From: Cytophagia bacterium
GTDB taxonomy: Bacteria; Bacteroidota; Bacteroidia; Cytophagales; Cyclobacteriaceae
Length of the DNA stretch: 34,999 nt
Direction of reading: 5' to 3'
Assembly: GCA_013373005.1 (NCBI GenBank)
Contig: JABXIP010000349.1
Span: forward strand, 1 to 34,999
Shown here piece after piece: positions 8,398-16,050 of the stretch. Under the pieces are notes generated by a model, which did no database searches, was not told the origin of the DNA, and saw nothing but the letters and a program-made list of their open reading frames with translations. Both the position numbers and the translations under genes were made by a program. Numbering within the stretch: the first letter of the stretch is position 1; every line of letters begins with the position of its first letter.

Positions 8398-9426
8398 TTA
8401 TGCTAGTGCCTTTCTACAGAACTCAACGCATTTCTGAACTTCTTGAACAGGAGTAGATCCATCTGGTACTCTGTACTCCAACTCAATAGTTGCAGGGAAT
8501 TTGTACTTGTTCTTTTTCATCATTTGAAGCAGCTGAGGAATCGGTGTATCTCCACTTCCCCACACTAAATTACCTTTACCATTGGCTGGTGTTTGACGGT
8601 CTTTAGTATGCATGCTCAAAATGCGTTTATGATTCTTTTCAATCAATTGAATCAGGTCTGTATTGCCAGCAGCAATGTAATGGCCCGCATCCAGGTTCAT
8701 ACCATTCCTTTTACTTTGAGCTAGTGCCGTATCCCAGAAAGTAAAAGTCTCCTGCTCATGGCCATGATATCCAACAGACATTCCGTTCTTCTCTCCAAGC
8801 TTACCTAGTCTAAGTGTATGAGCGTCATTAGAAGGATGTTCCAAAGTAACATGAGAGGCACCCAAGGCCTTAGCCGCCTTCATACCGTAGGTTATATCTG
8901 CATCGGTGGCTTCCATACCAAACACACTTGGTTTAAAGGCATAGATAGAAACACCGGCATCTTTATACATTTTTCTAACCTGCTCAAACTTCTTCATATC
9001 AACACCTGACCTCCATTGACTTACCTCCTTAGCATAAGACTCGCTTTGAGCTCTGAAGTCTGCCATTTTCTTCTTTTCATCGTCAGTCATGACTTCGTTG
9101 TTTCTTTCCTTGCGCATTAGAGGAAAAAACTCACGAAAATCAACCGGATTCTTAGGCATTCCGGCAAATGTCTCTGCAGGGTCTCCCATAAGCTCAATGG
9201 CCGAAATACCACATTCCTTTACATACCCTAGAGTTGCCTCAGCACTCTGATCTGGCATAGAACGAAATGAATATGTGATACAGCCAACTTGCACTCCATT
9301 TATAAGCGAATTGGCTTTGTTATAAGAACTAACAATGGCTGGAGCTCCCTTAAGCCATGCCGGTGCAGCTACAAGTCCGGCAGCTCCCAAAGCCGATTTG
9401 ATAAGAAATTCTCTTCTGTTTTCCAT
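8398..9426 (-). CDS. Sugar phosphate isomerase/epimerase-like TIM-barrel protein with Tat-type signal
   Basis: Starts MENRREFLIKSALGAAGLVAAPAWLKG (twin Arg). Xylose-isomerase-like barrel motifs (GCITYSFRSMPDQSAEATLGYVKECGISAIEL, NLDAGHYIAAGN, SMHTKDRQ). The supplied ORF extends to 9540, but the internal Met at 9426 is the likelier start. Confidence 0.8.
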   Translation of the reverse strand: MENRREFLIKSALGAAGLVAAPAWLKGAPAIVSSYNKANSLINGVQVGCITYSFRSMPDQSAEATLGYVKECGISAIELMGDPAETFAGMPKNPVDFREFFPLMRKERNNEVMTDDEKKKMADFRAQSESYAKEVSQWRSGVDMKKFEQVRKMYKDAGVSIYAFKPSVFGMEATDADITYGMKAAKALGASHVTLEHPSNDAHTLRLGKLGEKNGMSVGYHGHEQETFTFWDTALAQSKRNGMNLDAGHYIAAGNTDLIQLIEKNHKRILSMHTKDRQTPANGKGNLVWGSGDTPIPQLLQMMKKNKYKFPATIELEYRVPDGSTPVQEVQKCVEFCRKALA

Positions 9427-9544
9427 AGGTTTTAAATTGAGAAGGTGAGTTAAACTAAGTTGTAATTTATCACATATTGGCTCAATAGGAAGTAAAATGA
9501 GATCGTAGCCGCATTTATACTTTAATCGGTCTATTTTCAATTTT

Positions 9545-9565
9545 AATGTGTCAGAAAGACACTAA
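9545..9565. promoter_or_regulatory. Candidate second operator for the NrtR/AraR-like regulator
   Basis: AATGTGTC-agaaa-GACACTAA. The right half-site matches the 2139-2161 palindrome 8/8, the left half 5/8, with the same 5-nt spacer. Confidence 0.45.
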
Positions 9566-9612
9566 CCTTTTTTCACTGGAAATCAGTATATTATGAGTCT
9601 TCAACCCATACT

Positions 9613-10341
9613 ATGCTGAATTTTCTACGCAATCTCAGAAGAAGCTCTTCATCTAAATACCTCAAATACGCCATTGGTGAGATTGTATTGGTGGTTATCG
9701 GGATTCTAATCGCTTTAAGTATTAACAATTGGAATGAGCAGAGAAAAGCAAAGGATTTTCAGGATAAAATGCTCAAAGAAATTTATAGAGCATTGGAAAA
9801 TGACATCAATACTTTTGAGTCCTATGAGCAACTGATCAAAACCCATAATGAATCGATTTCTTATCTCATTGACGCTCAAAACACGGAAAATAAAGAGTCA
9901 CTGAATATGGATTCCTTAAAATTCCATTTGGATGAAATTTGGGGTTTTGGCGTATCGATTGGTTATAATAATGGTCCTTATGAATCCTTGAAATCAAGTG
10001 GCTTAGATAAGATTGAAAATGATAGTCTTAGAAGTGAAATCGCCAAATTGTACAGCTATCACATGCCCAACACAGAAGACTGGATCAATGAAATTATTCG
10101 TGTTGATATAGTTAAAAAATTCGACCTCTTTGAAGAGCTTTTTACAATAAAACTTAGCAGGGACAGTGCTGGGGTTAATAGCGAATTAGTTATCGAAGAT
10201 TATCAGTTTTTAGACTCCCCACTCTTTTCTCAAATCCTTGACAAATCCAATACTGTCCTCAAAAGCACCGTTTCTTCCTTCCAAAGGAGTCGGCAAAGAA
10301 TGATTGAAGTAAAAAATGCCATAAACAATGAATTAGAATAA
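9613..10341 (+). CDS. DUF6090-like membrane protein, array copy 1
   Basis: MLNFLRNLRRSSSSKYLKYAIGEIVLVVIGILIALSINNWNE anchor; NNGPYESLKSSGLDKIENDSLRSEIAKLYS motif. Confidence 0.8.
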   Translation: MLNFLRNLRRSSSSKYLKYAIGEIVLVVIGILIALSINNWNEQRKAKDFQDKMLKEIYRALENDINTFESYEQLIKTHNESISYLIDAQNTENKESLNMDSLKFHLDEIWGFGVSIGYNNGPYESLKSSGLDKIENDSLRSEIAKLYSYHMPNTEDWINEIIRVDIVKKFDLFEELFTIKLSRDSAGVNSELVIEDYQFLDSPLFSQILDKSNTVLKSTVSSFQRSRQRMIEVKNAINNELE

Positions 10342-10342
10342 C

Positions 10343-11074
10343 ATGCTCAACTTCCTCCGCAACTTAAGACGCAATAACATGAACTCTAAGTATCTCAAAT
10401 ATGCCTTAGGTGAGATTATATTGGTTGTGATTGGCATATTGATCGCTTTAAGTATCAACAACTGGAATGAAGAGCGAAAGGATCGGAGCTTCGAGCGCAA
10501 CATCCTTTCTGAGATTAAGGTCGCTTTAGATAATGACATCAATTACACGCAGCGAAACATTAAAAGATTAGAAAGTCTCGATTCTGCTATTGATGTGATG
10601 CTATACTTAATAGAGCAAAAAGCCGATTTTATAGATTCATTATACAACCAAGACCAACGTAGATCATACATGCTAGCAACAGGGATTATATATCAATATA
10701 ATCAGGGCCCTTTTGAAGCTTTGAAGTCCAATGGGTTAGACAAAATCGAAAATGATTCTCTACGCAACAGCTTGATCTATCTATACGATTTTGACTTTCC
10801 TAGGCACAAAGAATTTATACAATATTATGATCAAGATTACAAAGAGCAAATAGATCGTTGGTTCGGTTTTCAAGGGGAGCCATTTATCGAGAACATAAAT
10901 GGTGAGAGATTTATAAGACAAAAGTTTCCAAAGGATCTATTACAGAATTCTGATTTTCTGTACCTACTTAATGAAATGAGATCAAGGGCACGAATAGAAC
11001 TAAATAGTTTTAAAAACTTCATACCCAGACTGAAAAGTATTCAGCGGTTAATTACCAATGAGCTAAATTCATAA
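10343..11074 (+). CDS. DUF6090-like membrane protein, array copy 2
   Basis: Same N-terminal anchor; NQGPFEALKSNGLDKIENDSLRNSLIYLY; 1-nt gap to previous gene. Confidence 0.8.
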   Translation: MLNFLRNLRRNNMNSKYLKYALGEIILVVIGILIALSINNWNEERKDRSFERNILSEIKVALDNDINYTQRNIKRLESLDSAIDVMLYLIEQKADFIDSLYNQDQRRSYMLATGIIYQYNQGPFEALKSNGLDKIENDSLRNSLIYLYDFDFPRHKEFIQYYDQDYKEQIDRWFGFQGEPFIENINGERFIRQKFPKDLLQNSDFLYLLNEMRSRARIELNSFKNFIPRLKSIQRLITNELNS

Positions 11075-11076
11075 CG

Positions 11077-11811
11077 ATGCTCAACTTCCTTAGAAAACTT
11101 AGGCGCAATAACATGAATAGTAAGTACCTCAAATATGCATTAGGAGAGATTGTGCTTGTGGTAATCGGCATATTAATCGCTCTTAGTATAAACAATGCCA
11201 ATGAAAGCCGCAAAGCTCGAAATTACGAGTTAAAAATGCTCCTTGAGATAGAAAATGCTTTGGGTCAGGATATTCCGGTTTTTGAAAATTTCGACTCCAT
11301 ATTAAGCGTGTGGAATACTTCCATTATATACCTCACCAACGAAATAAATAAACCTAAAGGACACGTGAGCTCCGTAGACTCAATACAGTTTCATTTAACA
11401 AAAATCAATGAGATTGGTGTCTTTTCCATCTATAATAACGGACCATACGAAGCATTAAAGTCTAGTGGAATGGACAAAATTTCCAATGATGAATTGAGAA
11501 ATGAAATTGCTCGCCTTTACAGCCGAGACCTCCCCTCCATTGATATTTGGATCAATGAGATCATGAGAGAACACATTTTTAATAAATACAGTGTTATGGA
11601 TGAGTTGTTCGATATTAAGATAGAAGCAGATGGCATTGTATTAAAGAAAGAAATTATCATTGAAGATTTTAAATTTTTGTCCAACCCTACATTTCATGAG
11701 TTAGTCGGAAACATGTATAGTGTTGTCAACTCTACCAAAAGGCGAATGAAGAATTGTGCTGAAAAGATGATTGCTCTTAGACTTAAAATAGACCAAGAAT
11801 TACAGAATTAG
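11077..11811 (+). CDS. DUF6090-like membrane protein, array copy 3
   Basis: Same anchor; NNGPYEALKSSGMDKISNDELRNEIARLYS; 2-nt gap. Confidence 0.8.
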   Translation: MLNFLRKLRRNNMNSKYLKYALGEIVLVVIGILIALSINNANESRKARNYELKMLLEIENALGQDIPVFENFDSILSVWNTSIIYLTNEINKPKGHVSSVDSIQFHLTKINEIGVFSIYNNGPYEALKSSGMDKISNDELRNEIARLYSRDLPSIDIWINEIMREHIFNKYSVMDELFDIKIEADGIVLKKEIIIEDFKFLSNPTFHELVGNMYSVVNSTKRRMKNCAEKMIALRLKIDQELQN

Positions 11812-11813
11812 AC

Positions 11814-12539
11814 ATGCTCAACTTCCTCCGTAACCTTAGAAGAAATAAAATGAACAGTAAGTACTTAAAGTATGCTCTCGGGGAGATCATGCTGGTTATG
11901 ATTGGCATTCTATTGGCACTTCAGGTAAATAATTGGAATGAAGGATTGAAGGAAGCCAAAGAGAGAAATGCATTCAGGTCTTCACTTGAGAAAGAATTGC
12001 AGGCTGACCGAATTTATTTAACTGACAAGATCGAGGGCCTTAAAAGTGAAAGTGATGAACTTCTCCTGTTTAAGGAAAAGGTAAACTCAGTTGATGCGGA
12101 CCTAACCCAATTAAAACTGCTTGTTCAGGAGGAACTGATCCCATTTATAACCGATTTTCGGGGATTTAATAACAACACCTATCAATCCTATTCCTCTTCA
12201 GGAAGGTTAAACCTTCTAAATAATGAGCTGCAGCAGGAGCTTTACCTCTTAAACACCATGCAGATTCAAACCTTGGCTAGTTATGAAAAACTGACCGACT
12301 TATACTTCGTTCAAATATCCAGCTTCGGACAAAAGTACCCACTTGACATTGAAATCTCATTAATAAAGAGAGGAAAGCTATACGATGAGATATGGGCTAA
12401 AGCACGTTTGGAAGAACTAGGAGCAGCACTCAATACATGGGGCACTTCAAAACGTAATTATTACCGAATAATGATCTCCAATTTGCAAGAGGCTTTGGAT
12501 CAAACGAACCATATCTTAGATAATTACTTCCCTCAATAA
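11814..12539 (+). CDS. DUF6090-like membrane protein, array copy 4
   Basis: Same anchor (ALQVNNWNE variant); divergent C-terminal helical domain; 2-nt gap. Confidence 0.8.
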   Translation: MLNFLRNLRRNKMNSKYLKYALGEIMLVMIGILLALQVNNWNEGLKEAKERNAFRSSLEKELQADRIYLTDKIEGLKSESDELLLFKEKVNSVDADLTQLKLLVQEELIPFITDFRGFNNNTYQSYSSSGRLNLLNNELQQELYLLNTMQIQTLASYEKLTDLYFVQISSFGQKYPLDIEISLIKRGKLYDEIWAKARLEELGAALNTWGTSKRNYYRIMISNLQEALDQTNHILDNYFPQ

Positions 12540-12542
12540 ACC

Positions 12543-12596
12543 ATGCTCAACTTCCTACGAAAGCTTAGAAGAAACTGTCCGAATCACGGATTATAA
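12543..12596 (+). pseudogene. Truncated 5' leader of a DUF6090-like paralog
   Basis: ATGCTCAACTTCCTACGAAAGCTTAGAAGAAAC encodes MLNFLRKLRRN, then runs into the inverted repeat and stops (CPNHGL*). Confidence 0.75.
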
Positions 12597-13032
12597 AGAT
12601 GATATGACACACACAGATTTAAAACATAGTGAGATAACAGAAAAGATTATTGGAGCCTCCTTCGAAGTTCATTCATTCTTAGGAAATGGGTTTCAGGAGG
12701 TAATCTATCAAAGAGCATTAGCTTATGAAATGAGTCAAAGAGACTTGAATTTTCAAAGGGAAATAGAACAAGATATTTATTACAAAGAATTGACTGAACC
12801 TATTGGCACCCGAAGAGCAGATTTCGTTGTCCAGGATAAGGTATTAGTTGAACTCAAAGCAATCAAAGAATTGGAGGATGTTCATATGGCACAAGCCCTT
12901 AATTATTTGAAGGCATTCCGTTTGGAAGTAGGACTACTCATCAACTTTGGCTCAAAAAGCTTAACTTTTAAGAGGCTAGTACTCACAAACAATCCGAGAA
13001 ATCCATAAATCAATCTAATCAGTGATTCAGAC
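12577..13032. mobile_element. Putative small mobile unit: one GxxExxY gene between terminal inverted repeats
   Basis: GTCCGAATCACGGATTA (12577-12593) and TAATCAGTGATTCAGAC (13016-13032; reverse complement GTCTGAATCACTGATTA) match 15/17 and flank 12604-13008. The unit follows a truncated paralog. Confidence 0.5.
12604..13008 (+). CDS. GxxExxY protein (PD-(D/E)XK nuclease-like)
   Basis: GNGFQEVIYQRAL (GxxExxYxxAL), RRADFVVQDKVLVELKAIKEL (D...ELK). Confidence 0.85.
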   Translation: MTHTDLKHSEITEKIIGASFEVHSFLGNGFQEVIYQRALAYEMSQRDLNFQREIEQDIYYKELTEPIGTRRADFVVQDKVLVELKAIKELEDVHMAQALNYLKAFRLEVGLLINFGSKSLTFKRLVLTNNPRNP

Positions 13033-13035
13033 CAC

Positions 13036-13758
13036 ATGCTCAACTTCCTCCGCAACCTTAGACGCAACCAAATGAACAGCAAGTATTTAAAATATGCCAT
13101 AGGCGAGATTGTATTGGTTGTTTTGGGTATTTTGATCGCCTTGAGTATCAATACCTGGAATGAGAACAGAAAGGAAAATAACCTATCCAAGGTCTATCTT
13201 GATAGAATTGAGCAAGACCTACATCAACTCATCAATAGAAGCAACGCACTGAGCAAGCAAAACAAAAGTATTCTTGAGGCTATTACCACCACTCAAACAT
13301 ATTTAGAAAGAGGAACTCCTCTTTCAGATGAGGAACTTAAGACTGTAGAATACGCTATGTTATGGTTTCCCAGAACCACATATCAGCTTCCGCATATGCT
13401 TACCTATGAGGAGATGAAAGAAAGCGGAAACATCAATCTCATTTACCGGCAAGAACTAAGAACTGAACTAGCAGAATTCTATAGCTACCTGGCGCAGGTA
13501 GAGTCAATCTATATTAAACTAGGCCAACAAGTAGAAGATCAGTTTGTGATTTATAATAGATATATCCGGTCTACAACCGACCCTACCACCCTGGATATCA
13601 CCTTTGAATATGACTTCGATAAGATGTCTAGAGACGATGAATTCATCAATACATTTTCGCGCCTAGCCATCCATTGGAGAGGCTTTGTCTTCTTTATGGA
13701 GGGAATAAACCAAAGGGGAGATTACATTATGATTAATTACTTCACAACCGAAGAATGA
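13036..13758 (+). CDS. DUF6090-like membrane protein, array copy 5
   Basis: MLNFLRNLRRNQMNSKYLKYAIGEIVLVVLGILIALSINTWNE anchor; begins 3 bp after the right inverted repeat. Confidence 0.8.
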   Translation: MLNFLRNLRRNQMNSKYLKYAIGEIVLVVLGILIALSINTWNENRKENNLSKVYLDRIEQDLHQLINRSNALSKQNKSILEAITTTQTYLERGTPLSDEELKTVEYAMLWFPRTTYQLPHMLTYEEMKESGNINLIYRQELRTELAEFYSYLAQVESIYIKLGQQVEDQFVIYNRYIRSTTDPTTLDITFEYDFDKMSRDDEFINTFSRLAIHWRGFVFFMEGINQRGDYIMINYFTTEE

Positions 13759-14792
13759 TGCTGAACTTCCTCCGCAAACTAAGACAAAACAACATGAACG
13801 GTAAGTACCTGAAATATGCAATTGGTGAAATTGTATTAGTGGTAATTGGAATATTGATTGCTCTTCAAATCAATAACTGGAATGAAAAACGCAAAGGTGA
13901 AGCCAAAACCAAGGCCATTCTATCTCAAATAATAGATGAACTCAAACTAGACGTAGAGGTACTTCAAAGTGTGAATAAAGCATACCTGCAAAAGGACTCT
14001 CTCATTACTGTTTTCAAAAATTCGGACTTTAGCCAACCATTGCTTAGTAACCTGGATTCTTCTGAATTTCATGATTTAATAAGAACGTACATGCCATTCG
14101 AAGTTCATGACAGAGGGTTTCAACTACTAATGAATCATACAGACGAATTAGATGAGGATTTCTCTGAAAATCTGGAACAGCTGATTTTTATCTATCAAGA
14201 CGCTATTCCTATGGTAATACAATACATGGATGGAATGCTTTCGATACTAAGTAAACATAAGGAGCACCAATACCAGAACTATGAATGGTATTCCAAAGTA
14301 TCGTTGTTCCACGAGTACTCAGAAGAAGAATATAGATATTATATGTATGACCCGATATACAAAAACTATATGACTGTGTATCGCGAAATGTACGTCAATA
14401 TTCTAATCAACTCTCGATGGACTGTTGACTTAGCTCTGAAAGCAATCGTCCAACTAGAAACGAAGCTTGAGTTGGAGAAAAGTTTAGATGAATTTTTATT
14501 GGCGGCTCCCCAGGAGCTAGTCAACTCAATGATAGGAACTTATCGTTTTGAAGAGAAAACTTCAGACCTCATTTTAGAAAATAGAAACGGACAGCTTTAT
14601 GAGTCCACTTTTGAAGGCGGTTCATTTTTTGGAAGAGCGTTTGATACCCAATACATTACGGGTGAATTAAGATATTTAGGAGACAGCCTATTTTACCATG
14701 ATGTACGAAGCAATTTGAGACTGAACCAAGATGGCTCAATAAGCCTTGAAGATATATTCGGATCAAAGATCACCTCCATTGAGAAAAAGTAA
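13755..14792 (+). CDS. DUF6090-like membrane protein, array copy 6, with extra C-terminal domain
   Basis: Anchor LNFLRKLRQNNMNGKYLKYAIGEIVLVVIGILIALQINNWNE; 4-nt overlap with copy 5 (ATGATG); about 100 aa longer at the C-terminus. Confidence 0.8.
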   Translation: MMLNFLRKLRQNNMNGKYLKYAIGEIVLVVIGILIALQINNWNEKRKGEAKTKAILSQIIDELKLDVEVLQSVNKAYLQKDSLITVFKNSDFSQPLLSNLDSSEFHDLIRTYMPFEVHDRGFQLLMNHTDELDEDFSENLEQLIFIYQDAIPMVIQYMDGMLSILSKHKEHQYQNYEWYSKVSLFHEYSEEEYRYYMYDPIYKNYMTVYREMYVNILINSRWTVDLALKAIVQLETKLELEKSLDEFLLAAPQELVNSMIGTYRFEEKTSDLILENRNGQLYESTFEGGSFFGRAFDTQYITGELRYLGDSLFYHDVRSNLRLNQDGSISLEDIFGSKITSIEKK

Positions 14793-14867
14793 TTGCCTCA
14801 TTTTATTCAAAAAGACTTAAAGTTTATAGAAATCAATTTCAATCCACTAACCAAAAACTAAACAATC

Positions 14868-15059
14868 ATGGGACTATTCTGGGACTTAGTACAACAAAGC
14901 CAAATCAGTGATCAACAGTCAAGAGCAGACTCTTTAGAAGAGCGTGTTGCTTATCTTGAAGACGAACTTCATAAGACCAAAGTGCTTTTAATCAAAACCC
15001 TCAAAGCACTTGAAGAGCATACAGGAAAGGATATTGACGGAGATGGAAAAACGGGCTAA
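14868..15059 (+). CDS. Small coiled-coil protein with C-terminal DIDGDGKTG tail
   Basis: 63 aa; heptad-like region QQSRADSLEERVAYLEDELHKTKVLL; EF-hand-loop-like D-x-D-G-D-G. Confidence 0.65.
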   Translation: MGLFWDLVQQSQISDQQSRADSLEERVAYLEDELHKTKVLLIKTLKALEEHTGKDIDGDGKTG

Positions 15060-15118
15060 AGCTCATAGCATAATTGTATTTTTTTGAGCATCTGGTCTTA
15101 TTTCTGTCAAAATAAATA

Positions 15119-15146
15119 AAAGATTTATTTATTAAATAAAATCTTT
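15119..15146. terminator. Possible terminator hairpin after the small coiled-coil gene
   Basis: AAAGATTT...AAATCTTT inverted repeat in an AT-rich intergenic region. Confidence 0.35.
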
Positions 15147-15202
15147 CTATAAGTCTATTCTATGAAAAATTCATTAGAAGATAGCCATTAAAAACAACAG
15201 TT

Positions 15203-15234
15203 TAGTGCGTAGGTAAAAAACCTATAAAGCACTA
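15203..15234. repeat. Nested inverted repeat
   Basis: TAGTGC-g-TAGGT-aaaaa-ACCTA-taaa-GCACTA. Confidence 0.5.
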
Positions 15235-15323
15235 TAAATCAATACTTAACGCAAATTTTATCACGCAAAAAATAGCCAGAATAGTAGAAATTACATACCT
15301 TAGACACTCTCAACCTCTAAGTA

Positions 15324-15854
15324 ATGTACAAGGCAACTGCTAAGCGATTTACATTCATACTTTTGGCAAGCCAAATAGTAATATTTTGCTTTATCAATTT
15401 CTCTTATGAAGAGAAGTCTGCCAACTTAAAAAAACTCCTTCCCAAGGAGATTAAAACAGTAACATTCGGTACCCCCCTCGATTCTTTCTTGAAGGAAAGA
15501 CCAAATGCTAAAGAGGAAAATCAGACCATGGATTTCAGACATGTCTACATTGAGGAAATAAATTCTGGCAACATCACTTCGGCAGTTTATTATTTCGATG
15601 CAGACCTACCCGGAAAACCACTGTACGAAATCATTGTGAACTTCAAGGATGAAGCAACAATGGAACTTCAAGCTAATGTTCTGTTGGGGCCTTCAAACTA
15701 CAGCGGGAAAGATGGCAATTCAAAAGAGTGGAAATTTGATCTCAAAAAAGAAGAATATCCTGTTCATTCCTGGACATTCAAAAACAAGATTGTCTATGTT
15801 ATGCCGCTATCTGGTACCGAGTGGAATACCAATGGCAACATAGAACTTGAATAA
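15324..15854 (+). CDS. Hypothetical protein with N-terminal hydrophobic segment
   Basis: 176-aa ORF with N-terminal TM/signal-like segment; no family recognised. Confidence 0.55.
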   Translation: MYKATAKRFTFILLASQIVIFCFINFSYEEKSANLKKLLPKEIKTVTFGTPLDSFLKERPNAKEENQTMDFRHVYIEEINSGNITSAVYYFDADLPGKPLYEIIVNFKDEATMELQANVLLGPSNYSGKDGNSKEWKFDLKKEEYPVHSWTFKNKIVYVMPLSGTEWNTNGNIELE

Positions 15855-16050
15855 ATTTTAATTTCCTGAGTAGTACACTTCCTCTAATTCAAAGAGCAAA
15901 ATATCTTCATGTTAACTCTTCAAGAGTTATAGAAAAGAGAAACTGAAACCTCAGTTGTTAGTGATAAAAAAGGCATATTTCACTTTCTTTGCACCATAAG
16001 TCGCCATTATCCTGTCAATAACTTGATGGCAGCCTTCTAAAGAAAATTTA

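Noticed and set aside
9576-9592. TCACTGGAAATCAGTAT near the array start, reminiscent of the repeat-end motif
   Set aside because: Too short and imperfect; no paired end found.
10333-10542. Minus-strand ORF antisense to the DUF6090-like anchor, with a similar one at 12903-13190
   Set aside because: Their similarity follows from the paralogous sense anchors; compositionally they are shadow ORFs.
12570-13040. Short target-site duplication around the GxxExxY unit
   Set aside because: No convincing 2-10 bp direct repeat abuts the inverted repeats; only the long leader similarity is present, and it pre-exists in every paralog.
14902-14917. AAATCAGTGATCAACA, resembling the GxxExxY-unit end motif
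   Set aside because: Encodes part of the small coiled-coil protein (QISDQQ) with no inverted partner; likely coincidence.
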